This document shows positions 1 to 11,345 of a stretch of DNA of 64,000 nt, one piece after another. This stretch comes from Cristatella mucedo (taxonomy: Eukaryota; Bryozoa; Phylactolaemata; Cristatellidae). The notes beneath the pieces are model-generated. The model did no database searches. It was not told the DNA's origin and saw only the letters and a program-made list of their open reading frames with translations. The stretch covers positions 329,001-393,000 of the forward strand of contig WPIO01000136.1 of the NCBI GenBank assembly GCA_009760855.2, read 5' to 3'. The position numbers and the translations under genes were made by a program. Position 1 is the stretch's first letter. Every line of letters begins with the position of its first letter.

Positions 1-174
1 TCGTAATGCAAAAGACTCCTTTAACACCTTTAAGCAAACTTTTTTGACCGTGATGCACAAGAAAGTCGCACGGTCAGCAGCCATACATTCATTTTCCTAT
101 AGAATAACTGTTTTTCTAAACAGAATGAGACTCCATGTTCTGATCACAGATATGGACAGCTTAAGACACAAAGT

Positions 175-752
175 AGGCTAGTCTTCAAGTCCCAGCGGTT
201 TGAGCCCGTGTCTCCTTTTGCTGAAAGAGCTAGGATGGTTGCCGGTTGAGCAATGGATACAGAGCAAAGTTCTTACGCTGACCCACAAGGCCCGCCACGG
301 TCTGGCTCCTTCGTACCTAGCTGAACTGCTGCACCAGTTTCAGCCTCTTCGTGCCCTCAGGTCCTCTTTGGACAATAAATTAGCTGTCCCATTCATCTGC
401 CTAAAGACCGTTGGCGATAGAAGCTTTAGCTCTGCAGGTTCTAGACTGTGGAACTTGCTTCCACAATTCTTAGGCAACGACAACTACTCTCCTACTGCCG
501 ACTATGGCACATCCTTTTCAGTGGTCCTGAGCTGCTACTTCTATGCTACTCACTACCTCAACTGCTCTCCTGACTTTGCTATGCTTCCCACTTTCTCTTT
601 GTTGCGTGAGACCAAGTCTGTTGGGTACCGAATGCGTACCGAAAGCCGCTTAGGCTGTGAGTGCGCTATACAAAACTCTCCTGCGTAACACCCACATGGT
701 CTTTATGACTTTGTGGAGTTACAGCCTGAGATATATTACATTACATTACTCA
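175..752 (+). mobile_element. LINE-B fragment (CR1/L2-group non-LTR retrotransposon, 3' end)
   Basis: The reading frame at 200-688 encodes the C-terminal end of a non-LTR reverse transcriptase ORF2: LLKELGWLPVEQ, LTLTHKARHGLAPSYLAELL and GDRSFSSAGSRLWNLLP, a block typical of CR1/L2-group elements after the RT domain. It is followed by a 3' UTR and an ATTAC-rich tail at about 733-752. The 5' part is missing, as in most LINE copies. The same sequence recurs at 24.1-24.7, 51.6-52.1 and 63.0-63.8 kb, and inverted at 6.8, 8.2, 9.5, 10.8 and 21.4 kb. I call this family LINE-B. It is not expected to be functional. Confidence 0.85.
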
Positions 753-954
753 TGAATCAAGACGGTGTTATAGATAAAAAAACACATAATACACAAGGTT
801 GGTGCTAAGGATTAATAGTGCGAATGCATGCTACAAGCTGCTGCACTGCAAGTGAGAAGATTAATTTTAGTGTCTCTGAATGAGTGCCTTTTATTATTCA
901 GAACCACTGGTAGGCAATTTTTGAAAGTCATGGTTCCCGAGTTATTAGTTACGG

Positions 955-2600
955 ATGCAGAGCAAAATATTTGTTCTGCAATTTTTACTTTGTGGCTTTC
1001 TGCCATCATACTTTCCAAAAAGGCTGTAGTCAAGCCACTAATTAAGAAGGCAGCACTAGACACCAAAAAACTCGAGCCCTTTCCGTCCAGTCTTCCTTCT
1101 CCCATACCTATCAAAGACACTAGAACGAGTTGTGGCAGGCCAACTGAACTCTCAAATCAAGACATCAAACCTAGCAAGTAAGTTCCAGTTGTGTTTAGAT
1201 AGAGCTAATCACTCCAGAGTCAGCATTGCTTAGGGTGTAAAATGATCTGCTTAGGAATGCAGACTTAGGTAGAGTCTCTCTGCTTGTTTTGTTCGATCTT
1301 TCGCCAGCTTTTGATTTTAATCGGTCATCAAGTCCTTCTTGAGCACGTGACATCTTGCCTGGGCCTCACTGGCACTGCACTTCAAATGGTTCAGGTCTTA
1401 TCTGAGTGGGAGACTCCAGAGTGTTGATGTGAATGGACAAAGATCACCAGAGGCACCATTTAAGTACGGGGTATCTCGGGGCTCTGTGCTTGGCCTGCTT
1501 ATTTTCACAGTTTATACTCTCCCTCTTGCTGATGCGATTGCCAAGCACAATCCAGGCTTTCACTTCTATGCAGATGACACTCAGTTGTACCTCTGCTTTG
1601 ATCCCTCCCAGCCCTCGGCACGTCGAGTTCTCTCAACTCCCTTGCTGCATGTATAGATGACATTCACACATGGATGGCAGCAAATTTTCTTAAATTGAAT
1701 GATGACAAAACCAACTTACTCGTTTTGGGCAAACCAAGTGTAATTCAGCAGTTGTAAAGTCTGCCGCTCAAAATCGGCTGCGCCAGCACATCTCCTGTTG
1801 AATCTGCATCTAATCTAGGTGTCCTGTTTCAAAGTGACCTCTCATTAGACGACTACATCAGCTCCACAGTCAAGGCTGCCTACGTTCAGATACATAGCAC
1901 AAAAGTTCTGGCTTGTTTAGATAGGGATACGACATCTAAATTGGTTCATGCATTTGTGACATCCTATCTCGACTTCTGAAACTCACTGCTTGCTGGCCTA
2001 CCGGCCTTGCAGAATCAGCCGGCTTACAGGTCGTACAAAACTGTGCAGCTAGGCTTGTCCGTCGTGAGCATCACAGTTGCCACATCACACCTTTTCTCAC
2101 CGATCTGCACTGGCTCCCAATCAAGCAACACAGCTACTTTAAGGTTCTATCACTTACTTTTAGTTCCCGTCACTCTCTGACTCTAGTCTACCTATCAGAA
2201 CTACTCCATCACCAGGTGAAGAATCCTACAACCTGCTGTTCTAACTCAAATCTTTCAGCCATACCTCGTACGAACCTCAAAACCGTTGGAGACCGTGCCT
2301 TTAGTTCCTATGCTCTGAAAGCCTAGAACCGATGACGTCCGATACACGATGCACGATGCACCGATGCACGTCACAACGACCCCTGACATGATGACATTCA
2401 AAAAGAAGCTTAAAATGCACCTGTATTTTACAGCATTTGGTGGGTCTTTTTGATTCTTCCTTCGCGTGCATATACTTGCTACACAATGACTGCTGCTTGA
2501 AATGTTACATTCAACATTTTTTTTATATGCAGCATCTTTAAAGTTCCTAGAGAAAGATTCAGTTCTCTTGTTATCATTATTACTGTCACTATACTTCAAT
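955..2600 (+). mobile_element. LINE-A copy, 5'-truncated, degenerate RT ORF
   Basis: A second CR1/L2-group LINE, called LINE-A. The RT core is readable in shifting frames: KKAVVKPLIKKAALD near 1017-1065, then the catalytic box [12 protein letters not shown] at about 1555-1595, then LKLNDDKTNLLVLGKPSV-like sequence near 1690-1740. Stops and frameshifts break the ORF, for example around 1757 and 1978. The 3' end near 2525-2595 matches the family tail (AGAGATTCAGTTCTC, then an ATTATTACT-like tail). The YADD box is the RT active-site motif, so the family assignment is firm; this copy is dead. Confidence 0.85.
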
Positions 2601-3139
2601 GTCTCTTTGGATTCAGCAGTCTACAGCAGCATTTTAGAAACACAGACCTTTATTCAAACTGAAAGTATATAGGATGTTTTGTTTTTGCCTCGACTGCATC
2701 TGGAGCTGAAATCTAGTAGCTATTATGGTGCTTATAAGTAAGAGCGGCTGGACACATTATCTATTTGCTCACCTGATTTGGCAGTTCAGGTTTCGTGAAG
2801 GAGTGCATGACCGATTGTCTATGCCTCTCTTGCGACCCTGATTTGGCTAAGGGGTTAAGCTTGTTTGACAACCGAGTTTGTGGCCTCGAGCCCTGTGGCA
2901 TACATGAAGTGCATCGGCAGAATCGAGTAACCTCAGGATGCTATGCAACTGCATTATATTGTTTGTGTAACATGAGGATTTGCATCTCGAAACTTGCATA
3001 GTCACACGATTCTGCTCGATTGTGAGCTGTAGTCTCTGTGTGGCGATAGCCCTTAAGATATAAATAAAAAGGATTTTCGAATATCCCGTCGTGTCACATG
3101 AATTGTATGTCTCTCCCTATCAATATGTCTTTCTAAATG
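2601..3139. other. No recognisable gene
   Basis: No domain, exon-like block or known repeat was recognised here. Short open frames (for example 2795-3001) have no family signature. The segment leads into the CT/CCATCT microsatellite. Confidence 0.5.
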
Positions 3140-3147
3140 AACTCTCT

Positions 3148-3155
3148 TTCCTCCC

Positions 3156-3204
<49 letters not shown>

Positions 3205-4190
3205 GTCTCCGTCTCCATCTCTGTCTCTGTCTCTCTTTCTCTCTCTCTTTCTCTTTCTCTTTCTCTTTCTCTTTCTCTCTCCATCTCCATCTCCATCTCC
3301 ATCTCCATCTCCATCTCCATCTCCATCTCCATCTCCATCTCCATCTCCATCTCCATCTCCATCTCCATCTCCATCTCCATCTCCATCTCCATCTCCATCT
3401 CCATCTCCATCTCCATCTCCATCTCCATCTCCATCTCCATCTCCATCTCCATCTCCATCTCCATCTCCATCTCTCCATCTCCATCTCCATCTCCATCTCC
3501 ATCTCCATCTCCATCTCCATCTCCATCTCCATCTCCATCTCCATCTCCATCTCCATCTCCATCTCCATCTCCATCTCCATCTCCATCTCCATCTCCATCT
3601 CCATCTCCATCTCCATCTCCATCTCCATCTCCATCTCCATCTCCATCTCCATCTCCATCTCCATCTCCATCTCCATCTCCATCTCCATCTCCATCTCCAT
3701 CTCCATCTCCATCTCCATCTCCATCTCCATCTCCATCTCCTCTCCATCTCCATCTCCATCTCCATCTCCATCTCCATCTCCATCTCCATCTCCATCTCCA
3801 TCTCCATCTCCATCTCCATCTCCATCTCCATCTCCATCTCCATCTCCATCTCTCCATCTCCATCTCCATCTCCATCTCCATCTCCATCTCCATCTCCATC
3901 TCCATCTCCATCTCCATCTCCATCTCCATCTCCATCTCCATCTCCATCTCCATCTCCATCTCCATCTCCATCTCCATCTCCATCTCCATCTCCATCTCCA
4001 TCTCCATCTCCATCTCCATCTCCATCTCCATCTCCATCTCCATCTCCATCTCCATCTCCATCTCCATCTCCATCTCCCCCTCCCTCTCCATCTCCATCTC
4101 CATCTCCATCTCCATCTCCATCTCCATCTCCATCTCCATCTCCATCTCCATCTCCATCTCCATCTCTCTCTCGCTCTCGCTCTTTCTTTC
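3148..4190. repeat. Compound CT / CCATCT hexanucleotide microsatellite array
   Basis: A CT run (about 3148-3194) and imperfect CT/TTCTCT tracts lead into a very regular CCATCT array at 3281-4166, about 886 bp or roughly 147 units. It is nearly perfect, with only four visible phase breaks (about 3470, 3740, 3850 and 4075-4086). The strand is almost pure pyrimidine apart from one A per unit. All six frames are largely open because the repeat contains no stop codon. The resulting [18 protein letters not shown] and WRWRWR frames are artefacts of the repeat and not genes. Confidence 0.97.
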
Positions 4191-4344
4191 TGCAAGCACG
4201 CTAGCATAACAAATCATCAAACGGAAGCCATGCACATGCAGACGTTTTGCTCATTGTGAAAGCAAACCTTGCAGCTAGTCACTGTATATAGTTTACCAAA
4301 ACTCCCAAGCTCACAACGTCTGACCATACCCTCGTCCTGTAGGC

Positions 4345-5423
4345 ACCAAAACAAATTTGAGATAGTAATAATAATAATAATAATAATATTGCACTTGATA
4401 AAGCGCCCTCAGAGAACTTAATCTCTTTCTAGGCGCTTTACATTTGCTGCAAAGTGATACGCAATAGAATAGTAAGTAAAATCATGCTTGAAAAACAAAC
4501 AAAATGAATAACATGGTTAGGGGTTACATGCACTGGGTCAGCATGCAAATGTGGTTAGTGGCAGCATGAACAGTGTCAGCACGCATAAGCACATCGAGGA
4601 CGAATCACAAGGACCCACTAAATGCTGTCCTAAATAGGTATGTTTTTAAGTTTCTTTTAAATGTGGTCAGGTCAGGGGATGTTCTGATGCAGGTCGGGAG
4701 GGAGTTCCAGGCTGTGGGAGCATACGAGCTAAATGCACGGTCTCCAAAGGATTTAAGGTTTGTACGAGGTATTTCTAGACTGTTGGATTCCGAAAAGCGA
4801 GTGGTACGATGCTTTGCCTGATGGGGTAGTATATCTGAAAGATAGGCTGGAGCCATAGAATGAAGAGACCTAAAAGTGAGCGACAAAACCTTGAAGTCAA
4901 TCCGTTGCTTGACTGGTAACCAGTGCAGGTCGGCGAGAAGTGGAGTAATGTGGCAACTGCGACGGTCACGACAGACAAGCCTAGCTGCAGAGTTTTGCAC
5001 CAGCTGCAATCGCCTGATCGCACATGCTGGTAGGCCAGTAAACAGTGAGTTGCAGAAGTCGAGACGAGATGTCACGAATGCATGGACCAACTTGGACGTG
5101 GTATCCTTATCTAAACAAGCCCTAATTTTAGCAATGTTGTGAAGCTGAAAATAGGCTGATTTGACTGTGGAGCTGATGTGGTCGTCTAACGAGAGGTCGC
5201 TTTGGAATATGACACCTAGATTTCGAGCTGATGCAACTGGAGATATGCTGGCAGAGCCAATTTTGAAAGTCAGCCTTTCCAATTTCTGAATAACACTAGG
5301 TTTGCCCATAACTAATAAGTTAGTTTTATCATCGTTTAGTTTTAGGCCTGGGTTTATACCGACGCCTGGTTCAGACATGCTGGATAAACCATCTAAAGCA
5401 AACAGTGTACCACTGCCTACCAA
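4345..5423 (-). mobile_element. LINE-A copy, best-preserved 3' half
   Basis: The minus strand carries a 272-residue open frame (4605-5423) with the RT C-terminal region of CR1/L2 LINEs: TNLLVMGKPSVIQKLERL, NLGVIFQSDLSLDDHISS, SRLDFCNSLFTGLP, RLQLVQNSAARLVCR and DLHWLPVKQRIDFKVLSLTF. The YADD box lies upstream of the truncation and is absent. The 3' end on the minus strand carries the family tail (GAGATTAAGTTCTCTGAGG, then GCGCTTTATC) and an ATT-type microsatellite tail at 4365-4389. It is the least damaged LINE-A reading frame in the window, so probably among the youngest. Confidence 0.92.
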
Positions 5424-6835
5424 GCTAGGCTGTCAAGAAAAGTCACGACAGGCACGGTGCTGCAGGCGAACAAGTGAGCTCGATGGTAGAGAATGACAAT
5501 GACTCTGACGTCTCCAGAATGCACCAGCCAAGCTGGGCTGAGCAGGAAGCCAAGTTGAACCTTTGAAGGGCGAACACATGCTGCGCAGATCTAGGTTGCA
5601 ATGCTGTCGAGTGCCGAGCTGTTGGAGTCACTGGAGTCACGAAAGTAAATAATTCGAGCAGCAGCAGCTCGGAAAACTGGCGAAGCTGCTGTGGTGAATG
5701 TGAGGTGCTACCGCCAGCTGCACAGCCAGGCTGTCGAGAGATCGCGACGCTGCTTTGGCATCACTCCAAGCATCTCATTCGGTCACTGCTGCATTGTTCC
5801 TGAGGTGGCATTGCTAGCCTAGCACGCAGGACGGCAACCGTTTTTCCCCGAAAAAGCAGATGCTGGTGACTGGGTGCCAATAGATCCAGGACCTTTGTTA
5901 CAAAATTAAGACAAGATCAGCGCAAGCTGCCGACTTTGGCTAGAAAGTGTCATCCCAGACTCGGGAGGGGGCCAAGACGCAAGTCACCACCCCCTCTGAT
6001 TTAGGATTAAGACAGTGGAAGCAATTGGGTGTTGAACAAAGAACGTGACAAAAATCAGATGGGTCGGCAAGGGAAAGCAATGCATGCAGACCCATCCCTA
6101 ATCAGTTGCTATAAAAAAGAAATACTTAAAGCAAGTAAATCGCTAGCCTGGTACCGGCACGGCTAAATGGCTGCTCGTGCAGCTGCCTCTTCCACCTCTT
6201 GCACACATACAAGTACGAGCAGCCTTTCAACGGCCCTTTCCCTCGCGGCAGAGTAGTTATACCTATAGCTATAACTCTGCATAGCTATACTGGCTGCGGC
6301 AGCATCCAGGCAGCCGCTGCTGCCAGCCAGGCATCGTCCAAGCAGCTTGAGTGCAAATTGAGTTATAAATGGACAAGGCCCTGGGACGATCCATGATAAA
6401 CGCTGGCTTTGTCAGCTACGCTCAGCTGAGCGTTTCAAACTGCAAGCTGGCAGCCTAGGAACACGGTAAGTGCACACAGCCTAGTAAGTGCGCACGGTCT
6501 GGTCACGGTAAGGGCACACCGATTGCAATTAGGCATCACGAACATAAATATGGCAGGCAGGGGGAAGCAGGCAGGGACCCTATTGGCTGTTTGATTCCTG
6601 CAGCTGAGGTAGGGAGAACTATGGGGGACGAACGGTATGGAATGGTGGCAGGCTTCTTACAGAGAGGGGTCCTTCAGGAAGTCGTGCACGGCCCGGGTCC
6701 CACAGAGCAAATCAAATCGGGCACTCCGAGCGCAGGCCGGGTGCACCCACCGAGAGAAGCCCGTGCTCAGGCTACTCTCGGTGGGTGCAATTCAGTAACA
6801 TGTAATCTAACGACTCTCCGAAAAGGCTTGAGTCA
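5424..6835. other. No recognisable gene; unclassified intergenic DNA
   Basis: Short open frames of 60-120 codons occur (for example 6591-6959 on the plus strand) but none shows a domain, codon periodicity that I can judge, or splice context. The 3' end of that frame overlaps an inverted LINE-B fragment, so it is not a gene. Confidence 0.5.
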
Positions 6836-7150
6836 GTATTACGAAGAAGAAGAGTTGTCCACAGTCCACCTAAAGCCTAAGCAGCATTCGTTGGGCATGC
6901 ATGCATGCGGTAGACAGCAGACTTTATCACGCGAAACTAAGAGAAAGCAAGGCACATAGCCGAGTCTGGGGGGTGTGGACAGCCGAGTAAGTGAGTAGCA
7001 TGGAAGTAGCAGATCGGAGGGGGCGACCTGAAAGGATGTACTACAGACGGCATCAGGAGAGAAGATGTCGCCGAGAAAGAATTGTGAAAGTTAGTTCCAC
7101 AGTCTAGGAGCTGCAGAGCTAAAGCCTTTGTCCCCAGTGGTCATTAAGTA
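6836..7150 (-). mobile_element. LINE-B fragment, 3' half of a copy split by LINE-A
   Basis: Read on the minus strand, this matches the LINE-B 3' UTR and the end of its ORF: the complement of GACTGTGGAACTTGC lies near 7090-7115 and the AAGTCTGCTGTCTACCG-like motif near 6905-6925. The matching upstream part of the same family appears at about 8.1-8.56 kb in the same orientation, on the far side of a LINE-A insertion. Confidence 0.7.
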
Positions 7151-7164
7151 AAAGGAGGCTGATT

Positions 7165-8040
7165 GTAACAGTATATTTGTATAGCACCCTCAGAGAACTA
7201 AATCTCTTTTTAGCACTTTGCATAGGATGAAAGCAAGTATCTAAATATGGGTAGTGACAAAAAACATAGTGTCAGCACCCAAAAGCACACAAAGAACAAC
7301 TTGCGAGGATCCAGGAGATGTCATGAGGTACAGGTTCATTTTAGCCTCTTTTGAAACCTCGTTCAAGTCAGGGGATGTCTTTACATCAGTCTGGAGTGAT
7401 TTCCATGCTTTGGAAGTGTACAGACTAAAGGCACTGTATCCAAAGGATTCGAGGTTCGTTAGAGGCACAGCTAAACGACTTAAGTCAGAAGAGCCGACAA
7501 TGCCTAGCCTGACCGGGAAGTAGTTCAGGTAAGTTGGAGCAAGAGTGTGAAGACTGCAGCAAGAGAATGAAGGAGCCTACAAGTGAGTTACAAAACCTTG
7601 AAGTTGATGCAAAGCTTGATAAGGAGCTTGTGCTGATTGGTGAGAGGTAGTGTAATGTGGCATCTGTGCCACTCACGCAAGATAAGCCTTTTGAACTGTA
7701 AGCCTCTATTTTGGCATCCCTGTAAGCTTGCATGAAATGAGTTACAGGAGTCCAGACAAGATGTCGCAAGGGCATAGATGAACTTGGATTTGGTACCCCT
7801 GCCTAAGCAAGTCCGTATTTTGCATTTCTATTTATCTGAAAGTTGGCATACTCGACTAAGGAGCTAACATGGTCATTTGGAGAAAGGTCACTTTGGAAGA
7901 TGACACCCAAATTTAATGCCAATGCTAGAGCATATATGGGCTGGCACATAAGATTTTGAGGGACTGGGTTTATTCTTAACTAATCTGTTGGTAATGCCAT
8001 CACTCAATTTGAGAAAGTGTGCTGCCATTCAAGCCATTCA
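7165..8040 (-). mobile_element. LINE-A copy inserted in LINE-B
   Basis: On the minus strand the tail begins with the family signature (AGAGATTTAGTTCTCTGAGG at about 7190-7208, reading down). The degenerate ORF end is visible at 7241-7468 (GYSAFSLYTSKAWKSLQ, similar to DRAFSSYAPTAWNSLP in the better copy at 4.6-5.4 kb). Upstream RT-adjacent sequence continues to about 8035, where the complement of GGCAGCAAATTTTCTTAAA is present. The frame is broken in several places. Confidence 0.75.
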
Positions 8041-8104
8041 AGATGTCAGCAATACATGCTGCAAGAACGTTTAGAGAATTTGACATACTGGAAGACTGGG
8101 AGTG

Positions 8105-8560
8105 ATCAAAGAGTCGGAACAGCTGTCTGTAGTCGGCAAAGAAATGAAAGTCTGGTTTTGTGCTTAGCGATTACATCGGCAAGGGGGGGGGACAGTAAAT
8201 TTTTCGCAAAGAGTAATAGAGGATCTGATGACGCAAGGTGGCCGAAACAGGTGCAGCACTTCTGCAAGGTACGAAGGAGCCGAGCCGTGGCAGGGCTTCG
8301 AGGTCAGTGTAAGAACTCTCTGTATCTCTCTCTGTATCCGTTGATCGATCTTGAGCCATCGCAGCTCCTTCAGCAAAGTAGGTGCATGGTTGAATCTCTG
8401 GAATTTGCTGACTAACTTTGCAGCCATATTCATCACCAGTTGCAGAGTCTTAATGGCTTTTTTCTGTAGCTCAGCCAAAATTGTAGCAATCAAGAGCTTA
8501 GCAACCAGCAAGCTTTAATCCACTCAGTGACGCTGATGCTTCTGAATGGATGGTTGCATT
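8105..8560 (-). mobile_element. LINE-B fragment, 5' part of the split copy
   Basis: The minus-strand frame 8164-8511 encodes LQLVMNMAAKLVSKFQRF, LLKELRWLKIDQRIQ and GSAPSYLAEVLHLFRPP, aligning with the LINE-B ORF upstream of the part preserved at 6.84-7.15 kb. Together they form one minus-strand LINE-B interrupted by about 1 kb of LINE-A. Confidence 0.8.
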
Positions 8561-9211
8561 CTGACCGGCTGACTTAGCAATGTGCATCACTTAAAACGTG
8601 GAGGACTCACCCTCATTATCCTAGGCTTGATCGCTCTGCTCAATGGACTGCCTCTGCCGGTTGCAACCTAGATAGATTCTTAGCATAGGAGGCAGCAGAT
8701 GGATTAGTCCTGCCTCATTAGGCGGGGCTTGACCTGCAAAGCCGGAATCCTTCGAAATGCACTGCCCACAAGCCTGGCTGTTCCAGAGTGGTCTGGCTGA
8801 CCTTCACATTCTCTCAGCCTTGACCCTGCACATTGTTCCTGCTGAGAAGGTAGCAAGCTAGAGCAGCCAGGTTCTGACAGCTGCTGGCGATCATTAGAGC
8901 TTCCCATGTCACAATCACGAGCAGGCTGATTTGTCAAATGCTTTTCATACTTGTGAACTTGGGCCTCTTGGGAAAAGCGATGCATGCGAGGCGCAATGGC
9001 CAGTCAGCTGACTCCTGTGCTCTTCTTCATCCTGGGCATGTGCCGCCCTCTGCAGCCTCAGTGTGCCCAGCTACACGCGCGCTAAGGACACGAGCTCGTT
9101 ATTGAGGTGCGCATGCCCCTGTGTGGCGTCGAGCGCTGTCGGGCTCTGTCCCAACTGTCACGAGTCGGCGTGGCCTCTGCTGGCCGTGCCAGTGGCGCTT
9201 GTCTTACGCAA
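8561..9211. other. No recognisable gene
   Basis: Mixed-composition DNA with no domain, LINE or SINE signature that I can recognise. Open frames at 8704-8985 (-) and 9063-9263 (+) show no family motif. Confidence 0.5.
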
Positions 9212-9358
9212 GCGCTCTAATAATAATTATTATAATCTAATAATAAATATTAAATTACAATAAATAAATCATAAATTATAATGATAATAAACAATAAATA
9301 GAATAATATAAATAATAATAAATTAATAAATTATATATAATAATTTATTGTAATAATC
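9212..9358. repeat. AT-only low-complexity block (TAATAA/AAATTATAA type)
   Basis: About 145 bp made almost only of A and T in TAATAA, AATAAATA and TTATATATAA permutations. Similar blocks occur at 35,446-35,545 and 37,250-37,300 inside the kinase gene. Such tracts often derive from decayed LINE or SINE tails. Confidence 0.85.
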
Positions 9359-9544
9359 TCTCTAGCACTCCTGAGCAACTGAAGTTTGGGGGCACAAACG
9401 CAGCCTATGCACTGGTGCTAGTTATTGCTGACCAGCGACAAATGTAGAGCAAGCAAACGTGGAGCTATGGCGCTGTAAAGAGCAGCTAACCATCTATAGA
9501 TTGAAGCTGCACTGATAGTAAAAGTAAAGAACCAATAATGCAAT

Positions 9545-9680
9545 GTAATGCATCTCTGTCTTTAACTCCACAATGCCGTAAAGACTAAGTGGGTGTTACG
9601 CTGGAGAGTTTTGTATAGCGCAGTCACAGCCTAAGCGGCTTTCGGTACGCATTCGGTAGCCAACACACTTTAGCTCGCGA
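9545..9680 (-). mobile_element. LINE-B 3' UTR fragment
   Basis: The complement of the LINE-B 3' end is present: ACTCCACAATGCCGTAAAG, then GCGGCTTTCGGTACGCATTC, then AGCCAACACACTT. It matches the complement of 600-720 and 51,950-52,060 closely. A SINE of family 1 abuts its end. Confidence 0.85.
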
Positions 9681-9683
9681 AAA

Positions 9684-9862
9684 AATAAATACTAGATGAT
9701 TTAACAAGCTCTTTTGTATAGCGACAGAAGAGCCTTTACGGCTATCATCACCACTTGCAGTGGCAATAAAGGATCGCCAACCACAGGATTCGAACCCACG
9801 GCCTCGGGACTGGGGTCGTGAAACGCAGCTGCCTGACCTAGTGAGATATCAAGGTTCACCAA
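9684..9862 (-). mobile_element. SINE-1 copy (tRNA-derived)
   Basis: Read on the minus strand, the head is tRNA-like, with a B-box-like GGGTTCGAATCC at about 9788-9799 and an A-box-like region near 9835. The body contains the complement of CTTTACGGCTATCATCACCA, and the element ends in a TAAATCATCTAGTATTTATT-like tail. Closely related copies occur at 56.2, 60.4, 62.7 and 63.6 kb, with fragments at 36.46, 59.5 and 63.96 kb. It is inserted directly beside a LINE-B 3' end. Confidence 0.85.
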
Positions 9863-10129
9863 AGGTAAGCTAATCCATCAGCCTGATTTATACAGCAGCA
9901 GATGAACCTTGGTGGCGGTTAGGTGTCTGTGCATATTATTGATCAGCTGCACACGCCAGGAAGCCAAATCGACAATGCAGCAGCTGTTCATTACGAGATG
10001 TAGTAAGCCGGCTGGCTCTAGTAGCTGGCCGGTAAGCAAGCTGGTTCTAGTAGCTATGGTGGCCTACTCAAGCTCGGTCGAATAAGAAAATGCATGAATA
10101 GGTCTGCTGTTCTCAGGAGGCAGTCTCTT

Positions 10130-10268
10130 TGGAAGATGTTGGTCCGGCGTATTCTAGGGGACCTAACAGGGCTATCGCCTAGCTTTCGTATGGCAATATA
10201 GGATTGTCTGCTGCAGGTCTCAAATGTACGACCTGGTTCGTGACGAGCTAGCACCTTGGCCCTGAGCT
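10130..10268 (-). mobile_element. Degenerate SINE-1-like sequence
   Basis: The order of blocks resembles SINE-1 in the minus orientation: a GCCTCTTT-like stretch, a GGGCTATCGCC body block, GGCAATATAGGATTG, and a weak B-box-like AGGTCTCAAATGTACGACC. Similarity is lower than for the other copies, so this could be an old or distinct subfamily. Confidence 0.45.
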
Positions 10269-10802
10269 ACGTCCGGCTGAGTCCTCAGCTAAGGTCAGGT
10301 GAAATGCTGACGGGAGCACAGCACTGCAGCATTCTAGAGTGACTGTAGCTTAATATAAAATAGTCAATATCATTTTGTGTAGAGCAGTCTTGTGCAAAGC
10401 CAAAGAGATTCACATCCATACAGCAAAATCATCATCGTACCAGCAAAAGCCTACAAGTCACTCAGAAGCCCAAAATACCACTGACTAGTTTGTAACCCCA
10501 AGTGCAACTGGCTAACACAGTGGCATTCCTAAGATATTGTGCTTCCGGGGACGAACTACACATAGATGGCGCCCTCTCCCATTATTAGGCACCGATTTTG
10601 GCACCCCCTGATCCGTTGCATGGGGACATATGCCGCCCTGCCCTCTTTGGTATGCCACCGGGCTAACCATTACTTCAGATATCCAGTAATACTTTCTAAA
10701 CTAGAGACCATAGCATGTCTGGTTCTATAGGTATTAATTCAGGAACCACCATATCGAACCACCACAATCCACCACAGTCTCGGCCAGTAAACTCCACATC
10801 GT

Positions 10803-10915
10803 CACCAAGACTAAGTGGGTCTGAGCTGAAAAGTTTTCTTGAGCATATTCAAAGCCCAGGTAGCTTTCGGCACGCATACGGTATCTCGTGGACAGCAGAG
10901 AGAAAGTAAGAAGCA
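10803..10915 (-). mobile_element. LINE-B 3' UTR fragment, diverged
   Basis: CACCAAGACTAAGTGGGT and GTAGCTTTCGGCACGCATAC match the complement of the LINE-B 3' UTR with scattered substitutions, followed by the GACAGCAGAGAGAAAGTA block that also follows it at 21.5 kb. Confidence 0.7.
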
Positions 10916-11308
10916 CAGAGTCCGAAACAGTGCAGTGCAAGGAAGGAGTAGCTGGCAAACATGTGGGCAGGGAGTGGGGCATCCTGCCCGTGGTTGGCTG
11001 CTGGTCAATGCAACGGCTCATTGCCAGCCGAAAACATGTCCACCTTACGACTGCCGCCTGTAGCCAGCGATCAGGATAGACCAGGCAATGGCTTCATATT
11101 TATCGGTCTTGTTCCGGGCCGCCACAATCAGAGCATCATCACTGCAATCGAATGGCACCATCACACCCACAATTACTAAATCATTGCCGTTGTCAATGAC
11201 CAGGTCCGGCCTGAGAGCCAGACCACCGGCAAGCGGGAGGGCGGGGCCTGCAGACATGTAGCTGAGCCCGGTGGCTTGAAGAGCTCCGATTAGGCATGCA
11301 TGTGCATA

Positions 11309-11311
<3 letters not shown>

Positions 11312-11342
<31 letters not shown>
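11312..11342. repeat. (TA)n microsatellite
   Basis: About 15 perfect TA dinucleotides directly border the LINE-A fragment that starts at about 11,345. It may have grown from that element's tail or marked its insertion site. Confidence 0.95.

Positions 11343-11344
<2 letters not shown>

Positions 11345-11345
<1 letters not shown>

Noticed and set aside
812-1181. Overlapping frames of about 100 codons on both strands at 0.8-1.2 kb as genes
   Set aside because: The plus-strand frame is a degenerate piece of the LINE-A ORF; the minus-strand frame is its shadow.
3091-4235. Six very long open frames ([36 protein letters not shown]) over 3.1-4.2 kb
   Set aside because: The CCATCT repeat has no stop in any frame, so long frames are automatic. 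There is no start context, domain or conservation argument.
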